8,582 nt of DNA, taken from assembly GCA_963605535.1 (NCBI GenBank), contig CAVCXB010000131.1:1-8582 (forward strand), written 5' to 3'. The DNA is from Anthropogastromicrobium chipingensis_A. Its GTDB lineage: Bacteria; Bacillota; Clostridia; Lachnospirales; Lachnospiraceae. Shown here in pieces: positions 7,422-8,582 of the stretch. The notes beneath the pieces are model-generated. The model did no database searches, was not told where the DNA came from, and was given only the letters and a program-made list of their open reading frames with translations. Made by a program: the position numbers and the translations under genes. Within the stretch, counting starts at the first letter, position 1. Each line of letters starts with the position of its first letter.

Positions 7422-7501
7422 AAAACTGCTTGAATAATTCTATACAATTTAAACAATTAAGAAAAGATAAAGAAAAACTTAAAAATATTTTCAAGAAAAG
7501 C

Positions 7502-7530
7502 TTGACAAAATAGAAACTGTAGGCTATAAT
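7502..7530 (+). promoter_or_regulatory. Consensus sigma-A promoter
   Basis: TTGACA (7502-7507), exactly 17 nt, then TATAAT (7525-7530): both hexamers and the spacing are the ideal. An A/T-rich stretch (about 7455-7500) just upstream could act as an UP element. Transcription should start near 7537 and run into the structured leader and the Lys-rich frame downstream. Confidence 0.88.
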
Positions 7531-7536
7531 GAAGTC

Positions 7537-7726
7537 ACAACAAAGAAATAAAGAAACATCCAAAAAAATCGGGAGGGAAACCCAGAAAAGGAGGTACGGT
7601 CCAAAGTACAGTTAAGCTTCGTTTCATTACTTAATTAATACGTACAAGTAATTGAAACATAGGAAAACAAAATTCTATATAGAACGATTTTCAAAGCTGT
7701 CAAAAGCAATCAATGATTTCTAATCT
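7537..7726 (+). ncRNA. Structured leader or small RNA of unknown family
   Basis: About 190 nt between the expected transcription start and the first possible start codons. It contains GGGAGGGAAACCC (7571-7583), a perfect Shine-Dalgarno AAAAGGAGGT (7586-7595) with no ATG, GTG or TTG in range, and a GTAC/GTAC mini-stem (7594-7609). A 12-bp hairpin GTTTCATTACTT / AAGTAATTGAAAC with one bulged T follows (7621-7632 with 7646-7658), and then the 12-nt palindrome TTCTATATAGAA (7673-7684). I do not recognise a riboswitch, T-box or intron core. It may be an untranslated leader, a regulatory RNA, or a remnant of a decayed gene. Confidence 0.35.
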
Positions 7727-8044
7727 GTGAAGAGAAAACAGATCAGAGGAACCCCGAAGACAAAGAAAAGAATCAACGGGAAGCCGATAGAAAAATATGA
7801 TATCAATATTTCAAAATCAAAGGATGCAAAGTATTCATATCAGCCCACAGTCTATCTTATCAGAGAAATGCAGACAGACAAAAAGAGAATAAGAAAAAAG
7901 AAAAGAAAGTTCTTGCAGAAGAAAGTAAAACAAAAACAATTTCATAACAAAGTACAAAGCAACAACAAACGGATAAGAAAAAGAAAAGACAAACAAAGTC
8001 AAAAAAGAAAACTTATTCCTAAATCCAAGAAAGTTGACAATTAA
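7727..8044 (+). CDS. Hypothetical Lys/Arg-rich protein, possibly a detached N-terminal part of a TnpB-like protein
   Basis: A 105-codon frame beginning with GTG. About 45% of residues are Lys or Arg and the C-terminal half is almost all basic plus Gln/Asn, so part of it may be only a reading of A-rich DNA. The first half, with INGKPIEKYDINIS and YSYQPTVYLIREMQTDKKR, looks more like real protein. No Shine-Dalgarno precedes the GTG. An ATG at 7713 gives a five-codon frame (MISNL) whose TGA overlaps the GTG, so coupled re-initiation is conceivable, although that ATG also lacks a ribosome site. It ends in the same A-rich zone where the downstream TnpB-like frame opens, one nucleotide out of phase. 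It could be an independent basic nucleic-acid-binding protein, a split-off N-terminus, or non-coding. I do not recognise a domain. Confidence 0.35.
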   Translation: MKRKQIRGTPKTKKRINGKPIEKYDINISKSKDAKYSYQPTVYLIREMQTDKKRIRKKKRKFLQKKVKQKQFHNKVQSNNKRIRKRKDKQSQKRKLIPKSKKVDN

Positions 8045-8582
8045 AGAAAAAAGAGGTATTATCCAATGGATAACGAAGTTTGAAAGCGGGTATCGAGTAG
8101 AAGTAATCGGTACCCGCTTTCTTGTGTTTGTGGGACAAAAATATGAGAGAAAAAGGTCAGTTGAATGGAAAAAACAAAGTCAACTGAACAAAAGTGGGGA
8201 TCTTCCGGAAATACGGGCAAAACAGTGTAATCGAGGAATTGTCATTTCACAGTCGGAATTCGGTATCCAGTTTCAGTATGGAAAACTGTCGATTCCGTGT
8301 AAATGGAACGAAAAGGATTTGTGGCTTTGTGAGGAAACAAAAGCGATAGCGGCTTATCTGCAAGACCCAGAACGGCATGACGCGAAGGCGGTTGAGCAGT
8401 TGGCAAAAGGAACGCTCATGGATACCTACAGACCCTGTTTTGCATCCCTTGTGTGCAAAAAAATTCGGGGACGATTACGTGTTTACGTTCACGTAACCGT
8501 TGAAGGAAAGCCCATTCGTAAGAGAAAAAAGGATGGCACTGTTCGCCATGTCTATGGAAAAGGAAAAGTAGGATGCGATATT
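8034..8582 (+). CDS. TnpB/OrfB-like transposon protein, N-terminal part (runs off window)
   Basis: The frame is open from 7977 to the window edge; no ATG occurs before 8418, so the start is uncertain. TTG 8034 is used here; GTG 8124 or 8130 are alternatives. The product ends GKGKVGCDI, which fits the start of the first RuvC motif (usually GxDxG) of IS200/IS605-type TnpB, RNA-guided nucleases carried by transposons. Before it come beta-strand-rich segments (NRGIVISQSEFGIQFQYG, RLRVYVHVTVEGKPIRK) in the position expected for the wedge domain. With the 8034 start the Asp is residue 182, close to D191 of the ISDra2 TnpB. The remaining RuvC and zinc-ribbon motifs lie beyond the window. The 5' part overlaps a strong hairpin, and a basic 105-codon frame lies just upstream in another phase, so the gene may be broken, frameshifted or attenuated. 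Assignment rests on pattern, not on a search. Confidence 0.45.
   Translation, partial: MTIKEKRGIIQWITKFESGYRVEVIGTRFLVFVGQKYERKRSVEWKKQSQLNKSGDLPEIRAKQCNRGIVISQSEFGIQFQYGKLSIPCKWNEKDLWLCEETKAIAAYLQDPERHDAKAVEQLAKGTLMDTYRPCFASLVCKKIRGRLRVYVHVTVEGKPIRKRKKDGTVRHVYGKGKVGCDI
8066..8083 (+). CDS. Possible five-codon leader peptide (MDNEV)
   Basis: AGAGGT (8052-8057) lies 8 nt before ATG 8066, better initiation signals than any other start in this part of the window. The frame is ATG GAT AAC GAA GTT TGA and its stop overlaps the left arm of the terminator-like hairpin. This arrangement resembles a leader peptide of an attenuator, but the peptide has no obvious regulatory codon run. Alternatively it is the last codons of a decayed upstream gene in the same frame as 7727-8044. 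Confidence 0.25.
   Translation: MDNEV
8082..8131 (+). terminator. Terminator-like hairpin, possible attenuator
   Basis: GAAAGCGGGTA (8082-8092) and TACCCGCTTTC (8111-8121) form a perfect 11-bp stem with an 18-nt loop, followed by TTGTGTTTGT (8122-8131). The stem is strong but the T tract is broken by G residues. It could end the transcript begun near 7537 (about 590 nt), or act as an attenuator for the TnpB-like frame that reads through it. Against termination: the same bases are open as codons in the downstream frame. Confidence 0.55.

Larger units (their letters stand above)
7117..7726 (+). other. 610-nt region without an identifiable gene
   Basis: From left to right: a C-poor spacer with a 13-bp direct repeat (7117-7224), the HAD terminator (7225-7270), a very A+T-rich stretch with a short tandem repeat and an inverted repeat (7271-7340), a weak possible promoter (7392-7421), an A/T-rich run, a consensus promoter (7502-7530) and a structured leader (7537-7726). 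No frame on either strand has a supported start and a recognisable product. The composition changes sharply from the housekeeping genes to the left, which is consistent with the edge of a mobile element, but no element end can be placed. Confidence 0.5.

Noticed and set aside
8001..8007. A AAA AAG as a classical -1 programmed frameshift site
   Set aside because: Joining the Lys-rich frame to the TnpB-like frame needs +1 (or -2); a -1 shift here reaches a stop at 8020-8022.
7537..8131. Known large RNA, riboswitch or group I intron (IStron-like) in the leader
   Set aside because: The promoter and hairpins are suggestive, but no conserved core of a riboswitch, T-box, group I or group II intron could be recognised, and the 3' half is A-rich and weakly structured.

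Overview
The window looks like chromosomal DNA from a Gram-positive gut-type Clostridia, most likely the Lachnospiraceae (relatives of Roseburia or Agathobacter). This is inferred from the gene content (MreB, a RecD2-type helicase, ComF, an OmpR-class two-component pair), strong AAGGAGG ribosome binding sites, moderate G+C in genes with A-rich purine-loaded spacers, and sigma-A type promoters. All supported genes lie on the + strand.

Layout. 1-656: the 3' two thirds of an MreB-family cell-shape actin, followed by a C-poor, purine-rich 3' spacer and an intrinsic terminator (761-809). 825-3762: recD2 and comF, which overlap by 14 nt and form a small DNA-processing/competence-type operon. 3763-3924: a spacer with an extended -10 promoter. 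3925-6337: a sensor histidine kinase and its OmpR-type response regulator, 1 nt apart. The kinase start is placed at 3925 and the regulator start at 5648, both downstream of the longest possible reading frames. 6466-7116: a HAD-superfamily phosphatase that may share the two-component transcript, because no terminator is visible until 7225-7270.

The right-hand 1.3 kb is the accessory part. About 600 nt without a clear gene (7117-7726) contains short repeats, then a textbook promoter with consensus -35 and -10 boxes 17 nt apart (7502-7530) and a leader with hairpins and an orphan perfect Shine-Dalgarno sequence. A 105-codon Lys/Arg-rich reading frame (7727-8044) follows. A five-codon SD-preceded mini-ORF then runs straight into an 11-bp terminator-like hairpin (8082-8121). 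A different reading frame overlaps this hairpin and continues past the end of the window. Its product resembles the N-terminal half of a TnpB/OrfB-type (IS200/IS605 family, RuvC-like) protein and ends just as the first RuvC motif (VGCDI) begins. This is best read as the 5' end of a TnpB-type mobile element whose expression may be controlled, or broken, by the upstream leader, frame change and terminator. It is the part of the window most worth following up.

Functionally, the left part is housekeeping (cell shape, DNA repair, a phosphoribosyltransferase-fold competence protein). The middle is a membrane-stimulus signalling pair plus a metabolic phosphatase. The right is an insertion-like region of different composition.
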